Positions 17,151 to 26,014 of a DNA stretch of 64,000 nucleotides are shown here, piece by piece; the stretch's first letter is position 1, and each line of letters starts with the position of its first letter. The position numbers and the translations under genes are program-made. Under the pieces are notes generated by a model. That model saw only the letters and a list, made by a program, of their open reading frames with translations. It ran no database searches and had not been told where the DNA came from. The stretch spans positions 3,694,001-3,758,000 of the forward strand of contig NZ_AP019400.1 of assembly GCF_004295585.1 (NCBI RefSeq), given 5' to 3'. This DNA is from Cohnella abietis (GTDB lineage Bacteria; Bacillota; Bacilli; Paenibacillales; Paenibacillaceae).

Positions 17151-18002
17151 ATGGACATTGCGAAGGATTACCTAGTCATTATTAAAAATTTGTTACCCTC
17201 TATGCATCAAGGAGAAAAAAAAATAGCGGAATACATTCTGAGTAACCCCGCTGATGTCATTAATATGACAATTGCTCAACTGGCTATTCTTCTGTCAGTT
17301 GCAGATTCAAGTATTGTCCGATTCTGCCGATTAATTGGCTTGAACGGATTTACTGACCTAAAAATTAGTTTAGCTAAGAACATTTCCAAATCATCATACC
17401 CCGTACCGGAAGAGATCAGTCTGCATGATGACGATTACTCGATTGCTTTGAAGGTATTCAGTTCAAGCATTCAAACCTTACAGAATACAATAAATACATT
17501 GGATAAAGAGGAATTCCATCGGACAGTTCAGCTTTTATTACAGGCTAAGCGAATAGAAATTTACGGCACCGGAACATCCGCCACCCTTGCCCAAGACGCT
17601 TATTATCGCTTTATGCGTATCGGTCTTCCAGCTTATGCAGCCACCGATCCTCATATCAGTCGCATATCTGCAAGCATGCTAGATGATGAATGCGTGGCAC
17701 TTGGTATTTCACATACCGGCCGCACAAAAGATACAATTGAAGCCTTACAAATTGCAAAAGGAAAAGGCGCAAAAATTATTGGCATTACAAGCTTTTATAA
17801 AACTCCCCTTCTGGATCTCGCAGATAGCAAATTGGTCATTTCATCTATTGAAGCGGACTTTCTTAAAGAAGCTGTGTCCTCTAGAATTGCACATTTGGGA
17901 TTAATTGATAGCTTATGTACTTGCCTTATCATACGGAGGTACAAACAGACAGAGCCGCTACTTGACAGTATGACTAATATTCTAAATCAGTTGCGTTATT
18001 AG
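17151..18002 (+). CDS. RpiR/MurR-family transcriptional regulator
   Basis: A 283-residue regulator. Residues about 1-80 form the HTH_6 domain ('ITIAQLAILLS'-like segment 'MTIAQLAILLSVADSSIVRF'), and residues about 120-260 form a SIS sugar-phosphate-binding domain ('RIEIYGTGTSATLAQDAYYRF', 'GISHTGRTKDTIEAL'). Such proteins sense phosphosugars. Its divergent position opposite the HAD gene makes it the likely controller of the uptake operon. GGAGAG precedes the ATG by 6 bases. Confidence 0.85.
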   Translation: MDIAKDYLVIIKNLLPSMHQGEKKIAEYILSNPADVINMTIAQLAILLSVADSSIVRFCRLIGLNGFTDLKISLAKNISKSSYPVPEEISLHDDDYSIALKVFSSSIQTLQNTINTLDKEEFHRTVQLLLQAKRIEIYGTGTSATLAQDAYYRFMRIGLPAYAATDPHISRISASMLDDECVALGISHTGRTKDTIEALQIAKGKGAKIIGITSFYKTPLLDLADSKLVISSIEADFLKEAVSSRIAHLGLIDSLCTCLIIRRYKQTEPLLDSMTNILNQLRY

Positions 18003-18194
18003 TTTTTTCTGGAGAGCTACGGGAACAAGCGCTGCAAGACCAGCTCCATCGGGCTAGCGCATTGAACATCATTATTAATCAGATTACCTGTTCATCCCCT
18101 TGGATGGGAGCATATCAATTTATTGGGTAAATACAAATTCTAATTCAAGAAGATTCTTGTGTTTTGCAGATGACATAAACATTGTCCGATAACT

Positions 18195-18220
18195 AAAAAA
18201 GCCCGCGATTTTAAGCGGAC
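18195..18220 (-). terminator. Rho-independent terminator of the copZA-lipoprotein operon
   Basis: Minus strand GTCCGC-TTAAAATC-GCGGGC followed by TTTTTT, directly after the lipoprotein stop. The flanking 50 bases (18171-18220) are closely repeated at 24670-24717. Confidence 0.85.
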
Positions 18221-18231
18221 TTGAGATTACT

Positions 18232-19113
18232 TTATTTCACTTCAACTACAAAAGGACTGATAAAAGTTTTACCGTTTCGTTGAAATTGCCCCCAGATCTT
18301 ATATACGCCTGTATTGGGGAAAGTCGTCATGAATTTCGCATCCGGGCCTTTCGCTTTTTCCTCCATCGGGTGTACATGCAAATACTGCTCTGTATCTTCG
18401 CTTAGGATCACAACGTGCCCAACAGCGCCTAGGTAAGGCTCTAGATCCGTTATCGGATCTTTGGACTTCGCATCTGAAAGTTTGAAGTTCAACTCTATTT
18501 CTTTGCCGGCTTCCGGATGATTGTTTTCGAGTGTGATTTCTACCCCGTCCACGATTACGGAATGTTCATCCGATGGTTTAATCGGAACTTGTTCAGCGGC
18601 TAGCCCTTCTACCTTGATCCATTCGGACTTCGTTGTTGCGGATCCACCGGTAGGAATATAGTCGGCGAATAACTTATAATCTCCACCGGAAGGGAACGAA
18701 GTAGTGATTTCGAAATGCCCATTTCCTTTGTACTCCGGATGGATGTGGTCAAAGTAAGATAAATCTTTGCTAACCGCGATGAGATGGAGCTTCTTCTCGT
18801 GATTAATATCGAATTCCTCGATGACCTTCCCGTCCATATCATGAATTTGTACTGTGATCAAAGTATTCTCTCTAGATTTCAGTGTTTCTTCAGACCATTT
18901 CCAAACGGCATTCGTCTCCAGCTTTTTCGTCTCGCTGGCATGTTTTTCTCCGTGAGCCTCCCCGTGCTCTCCGGCACTTGATGCACTAGGTGATGCTACT
19001 TGTGATTGTCCACCATGTGCACCATGGTTATCTGTTTCTTGTTTATTTTGTTTTCCGCAAGCAGCAACAAGAACTAGTGCCGCTAGCAATCCGATCAAAT
19101 AAATTCGTTTCAT
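18232..19113 (-). CDS. His-rich lipoprotein of the copper operon
   Basis: A 293-residue lipoprotein: signal MKRIYLIGLLAALVLVAAC with Cys19, then a His/Gly/Ser-rich linker (DNHGAHGG, GEHGEAHGEKHAS) suited to metal binding. The rest contains two beta-sandwich-like halves with repeated histidine motifs (YFDHIHPEYKG near the middle and 'EQYLHVHPMEEK' near the end). It ends with 'GVYKIWGQFQRNGKTFISPFVVEV', typical of FixH/YtkA-like secreted domains. It follows copA by 26 bases, so it belongs to the copZ-copA transcript. A role in binding or handing over Cu at the cell surface is inferred from context. The ATG at 19113 has GGAGG; longer frames are not supported. Confidence 0.8.
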   Translation of the reverse strand: MKRIYLIGLLAALVLVAACGKQNKQETDNHGAHGGQSQVASPSASSAGEHGEAHGEKHASETKKLETNAVWKWSEETLKSRENTLITVQIHDMDGKVIEEFDINHEKKLHLIAVSKDLSYFDHIHPEYKGNGHFEITTSFPSGGDYKLFADYIPTGGSATTKSEWIKVEGLAAEQVPIKPSDEHSVIVDGVEITLENNHPEAGKEIELNFKLSDAKSKDPITDLEPYLGAVGHVVILSEDTEQYLHVHPMEEKAKGPDAKFMTTFPNTGVYKIWGQFQRNGKTFISPFVVEVK

Positions 19114-19139
19114 ACTTAGCCTCCATGATAGGAATAACT

Positions 19140-21572
19140 TTATACTTTTGCTCTTTGTAGACGCAGCGCATTCAGCACAACGGAGACGGAGCTTAAAGCC
19201 ATAGCTGCTCCGGCGAGCCATGGTGCAAGGAATCCAAGCGCTGCGATCGGGATACCGATGACATTATAAGCAAGCGCCCAGAACAAATTTTGCTTAATAT
19301 TAACCATAGTTTTCTTACTCATGAAGATGGCATCGGGGATGCTATTCAAGTCTCCACGCATTAAGGTTACATCCGCCGCTTCCATCGCAACATCCGTCCC
19401 CGTTCCGATCGCCATCCCGATATCCGCAATTGCCAGAGCTGGCGCATCATTAATTCCATCTCCGACCATCGCGACTTTCTTCCCACTTTCTTGCAACCGC
19501 TTGACCTCGTTAGCTTTACCATCTGGCAGTACTTCCGCCAATACATGGTCGATTCCAACTTGACTCGCAATGGCTTTCGCCGTACGTTCATTGTCGCCTG
19601 TCATCATCACCACTTCTAAACCGAGCTGCTTTAATCTGGCAACTGCCTGCTTCGAAGTATCTTTAATCGTATCCGCTACAGCTACCATACCCGCGTACTT
19701 TCCGTTAACCGCAACCAGCATCGCTGTTTTTCCAACCGACTCCAATCGGCTCATTTCCTCGAATGCGGCCTCTGCGTTCACGTTAGCGTTCGCCAATAAC
19801 TTTCGGGTTCCAATTAGCAATTCGTTTCCTTCAACCGTAGCTTCAATACCAAAGCCGGGTATAGCTTGAAAGGAATCGGTCGATGGGAGAGAAATACCTT
19901 GCTCTTGAATGCCCGCCACAATCGCTTCCGCTAGCGGATGCTCCGAATTTTTCTCCGCTGCAGCAATCCAGGACAAGAGATGTTCCCGATTATAGCCTGG
20001 CTCAATCCGAACATCCGTCAATTCCGGCTTGCCTTTCGTTACCGTTCCCGTTTTATCCAATACAATGGTGTTAATGCGATGCGTGGATTCTAAATGCTCG
20101 CCGCCTTTGAACAAAATACCGAGTTCAGCGGATCGACCGGAACCGGCCATGATCGATGTTGGCGTGGCAAGACCTAGCGCACACGGGCATGCTATAACCA
20201 GAACGGCAATTGCCTTCTCCAACGCCTCTGCAAAATTGCCTGCATCGACAGCGAAGTACCAGATCAAGAAAGTGACGACCGCGATCCCTACGACGATCGG
20301 GACGAATATTCCCGAAATCACGTCGGCTACCCTTTGGATCGGGGCTTTTGAGCCTTGCGCTTCCTCTACGACTTTGATGATTTGGGACAATGCTGTCTCT
20401 TTGCCGACTTTGGTAGCTCTTACTTTAAGCACGCCGTTTTTGTTCAACGTTGCTCCAATGACTTGATCTCCTACCTGCTTATCTACTGGGATGCTTTCAC
20501 CCGTTAACATCGATTCATCGACTGCTGATAAGCCCTCTAGTACTTCACCATCAACTGGCACTTTCTCTCCAGGTTTAACTAAGAATACATCTCCAGCTAC
20601 AACGTCTTCTACCGGAATACTGACTTCCTGACCATCCCGTATGACGATAGCCGACTTAGCTTGTAAGCCCATTAACGCCTTGATCGCTTCGGAAGAACGA
20701 CCTTTCGCCAGTGTCTCGAACAATTTACCCAGCAATATTAACGTGATCAGCACGGCACTCGTCTCATAATACATCTCAACCTGATGATGTGCGGAGGCAT
20801 TTAATGATTCGATTGTTAAGTAAACACTATAGAAGTAAGCGGCAGATGTGCCCAACGCTACCAATACATCCATATTGGCACTGCCGTTACGCAGCGCCTT
20901 GTAGGCTCCGACATAGAATCGGCTGCCAATAATGAACTGTACTGGGGTGGCTAATATCAATTGGAACCATGGATTCATGAAAATCTCCGGCACCCATATC
21001 CATGACGTAAAGGAGAAATGTCCAACCATTGCCCAGAGAAGCGGCAAAGAGAGAATAGCCGATACAATCAACCGGATCTGCAGGCTGCTGACTTCTTTTC
21101 TCTTATGATCGCTTTCATTCGTCTGCTCGCTCTTCGGTTTAGCTTTATAGCCGATCTGTTCGACTTTCTTGATCATATCTGCAGCACTTGTCATGGATGG
21201 AATAAATTCCACATGTGCCGTCTCCAAAGCTAAGTTAACCGTCGCTTTTACGCCACTCATTTTGTTAAGGCCCTTCTCGATGCGCGTAGCACATGCTGCA
21301 CAGGTCATGCCTACAATATCGAAGTCAATGGACTCCTTTACCGTACCGTATCCTAGGTCTTGAATTTTCTGTTCCAATTGGGACATGTTGACTTGAGAAG
21401 GGTCAAAGTTGACGGTTGCTTGCTCCATGGCGAAATTTACGTTCGCTTGTGCAACGCCTTCCAGTTTATTCAGGCCTTTCTCTATACGGTTGGCACATGC
21501 TGCGCAAGTCATGCCAGTGATCTGTAGTGTGGCTTGTTGAGTAGGTACTACTTTAGAACTGCTCATGATCAT
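19140..21572 (-). CDS. copA: Copper-exporting P1B-type ATPase
   Basis: About 810 residues. Two N-terminal HMA domains carry GMTCAAC (near residues 21 and 90). The transmembrane metal site CPC is near residue 464, the phosphorylation motif DKTGTVT near 507, and the SEHPLAEAI nucleotide-binding motif near 545. TGES and [10 protein letters not shown] are also present. It pumps Cu(I) out of the cytoplasm. It is 45 bases downstream of copZ and probably cotranscribed. AGAGGA stands 7 bases before ATG 21572; a GTG at 21575 and an ATG at 21566 are alternative starts. Confidence 0.97.
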   Translation of the reverse strand: MIMSSSKVVPTQQATLQITGMTCAACANRIEKGLNKLEGVAQANVNFAMEQATVNFDPSQVNMSQLEQKIQDLGYGTVKESIDFDIVGMTCAACATRIEKGLNKMSGVKATVNLALETAHVEFIPSMTSAADMIKKVEQIGYKAKPKSEQTNESDHKRKEVSSLQIRLIVSAILSLPLLWAMVGHFSFTSWIWVPEIFMNPWFQLILATPVQFIIGSRFYVGAYKALRNGSANMDVLVALGTSAAYFYSVYLTIESLNASAHHQVEMYYETSAVLITLILLGKLFETLAKGRSSEAIKALMGLQAKSAIVIRDGQEVSIPVEDVVAGDVFLVKPGEKVPVDGEVLEGLSAVDESMLTGESIPVDKQVGDQVIGATLNKNGVLKVRATKVGKETALSQIIKVVEEAQGSKAPIQRVADVISGIFVPIVVGIAVVTFLIWYFAVDAGNFAEALEKAIAVLVIACPCALGLATPTSIMAGSGRSAELGILFKGGEHLESTHRINTIVLDKTGTVTKGKPELTDVRIEPGYNREHLLSWIAAAEKNSEHPLAEAIVAGIQEQGISLPSTDSFQAIPGFGIEATVEGNELLIGTRKLLANANVNAEAAFEEMSRLESVGKTAMLVAVNGKYAGMVAVADTIKDTSKQAVARLKQLGLEVVMMTGDNERTAKAIASQVGIDHVLAEVLPDGKANEVKRLQESGKKVAMVGDGINDAPALAIADIGMAIGTGTDVAMEAADVTLMRGDLNSIPDAIFMSKKTMVNIKQNLFWALAYNVIGIPIAALGFLAPWLAGAAMALSSVSVVLNALRLQRAKV

Positions 21573-21617
21573 CACCTATTCCTCTGTCGTATTACCATCT
21601 TAGCTATGTAACGTTTT

Positions 21618-21821
21618 TCATTTCACGACATCGTAACCCTGTTCCTCAATCGTTTCGACAATAGCGTCCAATGAGATTTCACTGTCGTCATACACCAATT
21701 CAACCAAGCCTGCGGCTAGATCAACAGTCGCCTTTGCACCGACAGTTTGGACTACACCTTCAATAGTACGAACACAACTACCGCATGTCATTCCTTCTAC
21801 ATTTAACAATACGTTTTTCAT
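21618..21821 (-). CDS. copZ: Copper chaperone
   Basis: A 67-residue HMA protein with GMTCGSC near the N-terminus (the Cu(I)-binding CxxC), and a beta-alpha-beta-beta-alpha-beta length with the closing 'DAIVETIEEQGYDVVK'. It delivers Cu(I) to CopA and to CsoR. First gene of copZ-copA-lipoprotein. A CsoR-type operator is 71 bases upstream. Confidence 0.95.
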   Translation of the reverse strand: MKNVLLNVEGMTCGSCVRTIEGVVQTVGAKATVDLAAGLVELVYDDSEISLDAIVETIEEQGYDVVK

Positions 21822-21891
21822 TTTAATTCCTCCGTCTCATTCATTTCGTTAATTTGTTAACCGTGAAAAGTAGTTCGTTGTTACCAAATAC

Positions 21892-21914
21892 AATACCCCC
21901 CTATAGTATATGGG
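21892..21914 (-). promoter_or_regulatory. CsoR-type operator of copZA
   Basis: Plus strand AATACCCCCCTATAGTATAT, a variant of the other three sites in this block. Related runs of C between A/T flanks are known CsoR binding sites. It lies between the nitrite-reductase-like gene and copZ. Confidence 0.7.
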
Positions 21915-21928
21915 AGACGAAAAATAAA

Positions 21929-22540
21929 TTATTCATTTATGATTTCCTTTAAGTTGACTCGACCGATAAATTTGGTAAACTTTTCTTTTCCCTTGGCATG
22001 CGTCCGATAGTAGTCGATCATCTCTATAATGATTGGAATGACCTGTTCCTCCCGGATTCCTGACAAGAATAATTCGGCCAATTTTGGTTTTAATCCTTTA
22101 ACGTCTCCCCCGACATAGAGATCATATACATCCCTCATTTTGACAACGGAAATGTCCTTGGCTAGCGGTTCGCTTGTTCCAAGGGCGCAACCTGCATATC
22201 CGATCTTTATCGGAATCGGTACTTCCATGCCGGAGATGGCTTCATCCAACCGAAGTGCGAACGACAAACCGGCTTCTTCCGCACCTTTGCAGAAATTGCA
22301 TGCTTGCAGATTTTTTGTGGTAGAACCCGCTGGTAACACTCTTAGACCTGCCTCTGCCAACTCTTCCACCGCTTCTGAAAGCTTAGATTCTTCCAAGAAT
22401 ACGTAAAGCTGTTTGAATGGCGTCATTTCGATTGCACTATCTGGATGAACAATAGAGCCAATGGCAGTTAGTTGCTCCGGTTGAAATGTCGTTCCACCAA
22501 CTGCCAGTGGCGTTGCTAAGGCTAATTTACGAAGGGTCAA
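21929..22540 (-). CDS. Nitrite/sulfite-reductase-like single-domain protein
   Basis: A 203-residue protein. It has a ferredoxin-like half domain followed by Cys residues C81 and C84 in 'QACNFCKGAEEAG' and C118 in 'GYAGCALGTSEP'. This resembles half of a nitrite/sulfite reductase, where four cysteines bind a 4Fe-4S cluster and siroheme. Here the fourth cysteine of the second pair (GCxxxC) is missing, so canonical cofactor binding is doubtful. It sits inside the copper block with its own CsoR-type operator. The start is a TTG at 22540 with a weak site and is uncertain. A role in copper stress is inference from context. Confidence 0.6.
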   Translation of the reverse strand: MTLRKLALATPLAVGGTTFQPEQLTAIGSIVHPDSAIEMTPFKQLYVFLEESKLSEAVEELAEAGLRVLPAGSTTKNLQACNFCKGAEEAGLSFALRLDEAISGMEVPIPIKIGYAGCALGTSEPLAKDISVVKMRDVYDLYVGGDVKGLKPKLAELFLSGIREEQVIPIIIEMIDYYRTHAKGKEKFTKFIGRVNLKEIINE

Positions 22541-22583
22541 GCTCCATCACATCCTCTGAAATTAATGCGTAACACTCACTTAC

Positions 22584-22608
22584 ATAGTATACCCCCCTAC
22601 CCTATATT
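22584..22608 (-). promoter_or_regulatory. CsoR-type operator
   Basis: Plus strand ATAGTATACCCCCCTACCCT then ATATT. It is almost identical to the site before the MFS gene at 24586. It lies 44 bases upstream of the nitrite-reductase-like gene. Confidence 0.75.
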
Positions 22609-22673
22609 ACGTCAAGCGAAGATGATACAGAAAAAATAAAAAGCAAATGTACACACGCACATTTGCTCTTGTA

Positions 22674-23003
22674 TTATTTCATTAGTTTATTTATTGTCGT
22701 CAGCAATTCATCGATGGCTCCATGTTCGCCTGATTGAATTTTTTGTACGATACAGCTTTTCATATGGTTCTCGAGAAGTAATTTTCCAACGCTGTTGAGA
22801 GCCGATTGAACCGAAGCGATTTGATTGAGTACGTCATCGCAGTACGTATCTTTTTCGATTAACCCTTTAATCCCTCGAATTTGTCCTTCAATACGGTTCA
22901 GGCGACTGGTCAGGTTTGTCTTGATCTTCTCGGAGTGATGGCTATGTTGATGGTGGTGATGATGTTCATGTCCAGCGGATTCATCCGTTAATTCCTTTTC
23001 CAT
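22674..23003 (-). CDS. csoR: CsoR copper-sensing repressor
   Basis: A 109-residue all-helical repressor with the Cu(I) ligands C55, H80 and C84 at the family spacing (25 and 4 residues) in 'DTYCDD' and 'ENHMKSC'. The core 'RLNRIEGQIRGIKGLIEKD' is the family hallmark. An N-terminal His-rich tail (HEHHHHHQHSHH) is an addition found in some homologues and may bind extra metal. Apo-CsoR represses; Cu(I) releases it. AGGGGAGGGG precedes the ATG. An operator just upstream at 23030 indicates autoregulation. Confidence 0.95.
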   Translation of the reverse strand: MEKELTDESAGHEHHHHHQHSHHSEKIKTNLTSRLNRIEGQIRGIKGLIEKDTYCDDVLNQIASVQSALNSVGKLLLENHMKSCIVQKIQSGEHGAIDELLTTINKLMK

Positions 23004-23029
23004 GGCTTATCCCCTCCCCTTATGCCCTA

Positions 23030-23050
23030 TTATACCCCCTAACCCTATCA
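23030..23050 (-). promoter_or_regulatory. CsoR-type operator before csoR
   Basis: Plus strand TTATACCCCCTAACCCTATC, similar to the sites at 22584 and 24586. It is 26 bases before the csoR start. Confidence 0.7.
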
Positions 23051-23069
23051 ATGCAAAGTTCTGGTAGAA

Positions 23070-23102
23070 CAGCAAAATCAGCCGTGAATAACACGACTGA
23101 TT
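23070..23102 (-). terminator. Stem-loop after the MFS gene
   Basis: AATCAGCCGTG (23076-23086) pairs with CACGACTGATT (23092-23102) with one G-T pair. Downstream on the minus strand is TTTTGCTGTT, a modest T tract. It follows the MFS stop at 23124 and separates it from csoR. Confidence 0.65.
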
Positions 23103-23123
23103 ACACTTATATCTATTTCATTT

Positions 23124-24554
23124 TCATTTCTCTGGCGCTTTCCCTTTACGGATGAAAATCAACGCGATTAGTGCACCGACGATTGCTATGATAGCTGCTC
23201 CAACGAATGCGGAGTGAAAACCCGTATTTAATGCTGCGATTTGATCGATCCCTTTATCCAACTCCCCTTTAGTCCAAGAAGAAGATACGGCAACCATGAC
23301 AGCTAATCCAATGGCTGAACCAATCTGATAGCTCATATTGGATAAGCCCGACGCCAAACCGGATTCTTCCGGCCTTGCCCCCGACAAGGAGGCGATCGTT
23401 GCCGGGATATAAGCCATTGACATACCAACTGCCCCGAGTAGAGAAGCCCACAGTACGTTGGTAACGAAGTTTCCTTCTTCTGGCGTATTACCTGCGAACA
23501 GCAACAGTGATCCCGCTAATATAAGCATACCGATGACGAGATTTCCTTTGATGCCGAACTTGCCGACAAGCCTTCCCATGACTCCGACCATCAAGATCAT
23601 GATGAGGATTGTCATCGGCACCAGAGCAACCCCGCCCATGAATGCCGAATAGTTCAGAACCTGTTGAAGATACAGATTCAAGAAAAACCAAAGCGGAATC
23701 CAAGCACCAGCAAGAGTTGCCAAAAGGATATTGGCCGCAAGCAGATTCGGAGCTCTAAATATCCGTAGAGGTACGAGTGGTTCCTTTTTCTTCGCTTGCA
23801 CGATTAGAAACAAAATGAACAGTACAGCGGCAATAGCCAATAAACCAAATGTTTGTGCTCCCCATCCGTTATGCTCCGAAGTGACGATCGCATATACCGC
23901 CAGCATCAACGCAGCCGTGACCGTCAGTGAACCTAAGAGATCGATGCTGCCCTTGTTTTTCGTTCCTTTTGGAAGAACATACAGACTGTACAAAATAGCG
24001 AACAAACCAACGGGGATGTTGATCAAGAATGTCCAATTCCAACTGAGCCATTCCGTGATGACTCCTCCGAGGAAAACCCCGGCCGTACCACCTGCTGCCG
24101 CGGATGCTCCCCAGAAGCCGAAAGCTTTGTTTAACTCCTTAGGGTTAGCGACAAAGAGTTGCATGATGATGGTCAATGCAGCTGGAGCGATTAGAGCAGA
24201 TCCAAATCCTTGAAGGGCGCGACCGATATTCATCGACTCCTCGGACCAAGCTAATCCGGCTAACAATGATGCGAGCGACAGGATCACGAACCCGAGTATA
24301 AACATTTTGCGTTGACCGAATAAATCGGAAAGCCTACCCCCAAGCAACAACAATCCTCCAAAAAAAATGACATAAGCATTAAATACCCATTGCAGGTTGC
24401 TTTGCGAGTAACCAAGTGCTTCTTTAATCGCTGGGAGAGCAACCCCGATGATAGATGTGTCCATGATAACCATGAACTGGGCCAAGCATAGTAAGAATAA
24501 TGCCTTCCATCTTAGCGGATTCGCATTAGTCATAACATTTGAATTTCCTGACAT
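23124..24554 (-). CDS. MFS efflux transporter, DHA2 type, in the CsoR regulon
   Basis: A 476-residue permease with 14 hydrophobic segments. Motifs include 'FMVIMDTSIIGVALPAI' near the N-terminus, 'GGRLSDLFGQRKMF' and 'WNWTFLINIPVGL'. Family members export drugs or small organic compounds. AAGGAGGAA precedes the ATG. A CsoR-type operator lies about 32 bases upstream, so expression with copper is predicted, which is unusual for a DHA2 pump. It may export a copper chelate or a metabolite made under copper stress. Downstream there is a stem-loop. Confidence 0.85.
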   Translation of the reverse strand: MSGNSNVMTNANPLRWKALFLLCLAQFMVIMDTSIIGVALPAIKEALGYSQSNLQWVFNAYVIFFGGLLLLGGRLSDLFGQRKMFILGFVILSLASLLAGLAWSEESMNIGRALQGFGSALIAPAALTIIMQLFVANPKELNKAFGFWGASAAAGGTAGVFLGGVITEWLSWNWTFLINIPVGLFAILYSLYVLPKGTKNKGSIDLLGSLTVTAALMLAVYAIVTSEHNGWGAQTFGLLAIAAVLFILFLIVQAKKKEPLVPLRIFRAPNLLAANILLATLAGAWIPLWFFLNLYLQQVLNYSAFMGGVALVPMTILIMILMVGVMGRLVGKFGIKGNLVIGMLILAGSLLLFAGNTPEEGNFVTNVLWASLLGAVGMSMAYIPATIASLSGARPEESGLASGLSNMSYQIGSAIGLAVMVAVSSSWTKGELDKGIDQIAALNTGFHSAFVGAAIIAIVGALIALIFIRKGKAPEK

Positions 24555-24585
24555 TTCGTATTCCTCCTTGATTTGGTTTACATTC

Positions 24586-24613
24586 GTATAGTATACCCCC
24601 CTACCCTATATTG
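24586..24613 (-). promoter_or_regulatory. CsoR-type operator before MFS
   Basis: Plus strand ATAGTATACCCCCCTACCCT then ATATTG, the same 25-base word as at 22584. It lies about 32 bases upstream of the MFS start. Confidence 0.75.
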
Positions 24614-24692
24614 TCAACAGCTGTTTCAATATAAAAACTGCTTACTTTGGATCAGCGTGGACTGGAAAATGACAAGAACATTGTCCAACAAT

Positions 24693-24717
24693 AAAAAAGC
24701 CCGCGGTTTATGCGGAC
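24693..24717 (-). terminator. Rho-independent terminator after bdhA
   Basis: Minus strand GTCCGC-ATAAACC-GCGGGC then TTTTTT. It shares about 50 bases with the terminator at 18171-18220, including 'gaacattgtcc' style flank upstream. Confidence 0.8.
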
Positions 24718-24768
24718 TTCATTCGGATCATGTTCTATAAGTATCGTTAGTTGTTTAATGTCTGATGA

Positions 24769-24903
24769 CAAGAATGTGTTCCGCGTTCGGCGAAATACCA
24801 GGTTGCCATGCGTATCCGCTTTCGAAGCTTTAACGAGCGTAAAATTGGCAACTATGCCTTTCTCCAATAAATAAGTACGTCCGTTGAACGTTTTATGCTT
24901 CCT
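24769..24903 (-). pseudogene. Remnant of a 3-oxoacid CoA-transferase subunit A gene
   Basis: About 45 codons directly after the bdhA stop encode 'KTFNGRTYLLEKGIVANFTL' followed by 'VKASKADTHGNLVFRRT', the segment that in ScoA/AtoD lies in the middle of the protein. Both ends are missing and the continuation is unrelated. CoA transferase and hydroxybutyrate dehydrogenase genes are often neighbours, so this is the leftover of a ketone-body or short-chain acid operon. Confidence 0.7.
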
Positions 24904-24907
24904 CTTC

Positions 24908-25690
24908 CTATTGTGCCGTATAGCCCCCATCAATCAACAGTGACGCTCCCGTAACTCCCTTTAGTTTATCGCTTGCGATAAACGCAGCATATTCTGCGAT
25001 TTCGTCTACACCCAGCAGTCGTTTCCGCGGAACAAGCGGGTAAATCACTTCTTCAAGCACATGCTCAAGAGATACGTTTCTGGTTTTGGACAAATCCTCC
25101 AATTGCCCCCTTACCAGTGGCGTATCAATATATCCAGGGCATAGTGCATTCACTGTAATGCCATATTCGGCGCCTTCTAAAGCTGCAACTTTAGTCAGAC
25201 CGATCAACCCATGCTTGGCGCTGTTATATGCTGCTTTGCCGGCAAAACCAATAACTCCGTTAATCGAGGCCATGTTAATAATTCGTCCCCAACGTTGCTG
25301 CTTCATGATCGGGAAAGCATGCTTGATACCGATAAAAGCACCGGTCAGCATCACCTTCAACATAAAGTCGAACTTTTCTACCGGAAAATGCTCGATAGGT
25401 GTTACATGCTGCAATCCGGCGTTATTAACCAAAATATCAAGACGTCCGTATTTCCGATGCACCATTTCAATGGCTTGGGCATATTGCGATTCCTGCGTGA
25501 CATCGCATGCAACACCAAGTGCTTGAAAACCTTCTTCTCTAAGTTGGCTGGCAGCTTCCTCCGCTTGTTCACCTTGCACGTCGGCAATAGCGACAAAAGC
25601 TCCCTCCTTGGCAAACGTGCGAGCAATTTCTAGCCCGATACCGCTAGCCGCCCCCGTAACGAAAGCGATTTTACGATCCAACAGCTTCAT
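24908..25690 (-). CDS. bdhA: 3-hydroxybutyrate dehydrogenase (SDR)
   Basis: A 260-residue classical SDR that would interconvert 3-hydroxybutyrate and acetoacetate with NAD. The NAD motif is 'VTGAASGIG', the NNAG motif is present, and the catalytic Ser-Tyr-Lys are in 'INMASINGVIG' and 'AYNSAKHGLI'. The tail 'ALCPGYIDTPLVRGQ' matches the family of bacterial BdhA. GGAG precedes the ATG. The remnants on both sides suggest a decayed operon of which only this gene stays intact. Confidence 0.8.
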   Translation of the reverse strand: MKLLDRKIAFVTGAASGIGLEIARTFAKEGAFVAIADVQGEQAEEAASQLREEGFQALGVACDVTQESQYAQAIEMVHRKYGRLDILVNNAGLQHVTPIEHFPVEKFDFMLKVMLTGAFIGIKHAFPIMKQQRWGRIINMASINGVIGFAGKAAYNSAKHGLIGLTKVAALEGAEYGITVNALCPGYIDTPLVRGQLEDLSKTRNVSLEHVLEEVIYPLVPRKRLLGVDEIAEYAAFIASDKLKGVTGASLLIDGGYTAQ

Positions 25691-25838
25691 CGGTTACCCG
25701 CTCCTTAACGATATGATCTCGGACAGCCTGTCGCGCCATTGGCGGGACACAATTGATCCCGATTGTCGGTAGCCCGCCGTATTCGGCGATTTCGAACGGC
25801 CCGCTTAATGCCCAAAGGATACCCGTTCCTTCTTTCAT
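25671..25838 (-). pseudogene. Short frame, possible 3-hydroxyacyl-CoA dehydrogenase tail
   Basis: An ATG at 25838 opens 55 codons that end inside the bdhA start region (20-base overlap). The text 'GTGILWALSGPFEIAEYGGL' resembles the C-terminal GPFE motif region of 3-hydroxyacyl-CoA dehydrogenases. No other part of that enzyme is present. It is either a gene remnant or a small unrelated protein; the similarity is by eye only. Confidence 0.35.
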
Positions 25839-25893
25839 CCCTTTCACCGAGCGTTTTCCTCTTGATTTTACAAATGATGTTTAAATAAGAGAA

Positions 25894-25952
25894 ATACATA
25901 TATAGAATGGTATTTATTCATCTTTGGAATAAATACTATTCTATATATGTAT
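25894..25952. repeat. Large AT-rich inverted repeat, 26-bp arms
   Basis: Bases 25894-25919 pair with 25927-25952 with a single G-T pair, around a 7-base loop (atctttg). Each arm has ATACATATATAGAATG at its outer end. There is no T run, so it is not a simple terminator. It stands between the bdhA block and a lipoprotein gene and could be a MITE-like element, a protein-binding palindrome or a recombination scar. Confidence 0.75.
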
Positions 25953-26014
25953 TCTGCGAGAGGGGTTGCTCCGACAAAGGAACGGAGCCATTTAAGGTTA
26001 GGTAAAAGTTATTT

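Noticed and set aside
20029..20466. 145-codon plus-strand frame
   Set aside because: Antisense shadow of copA.
23731..24213. 160-codon plus-strand frame
   Set aside because: Antisense shadow of the MFS gene.
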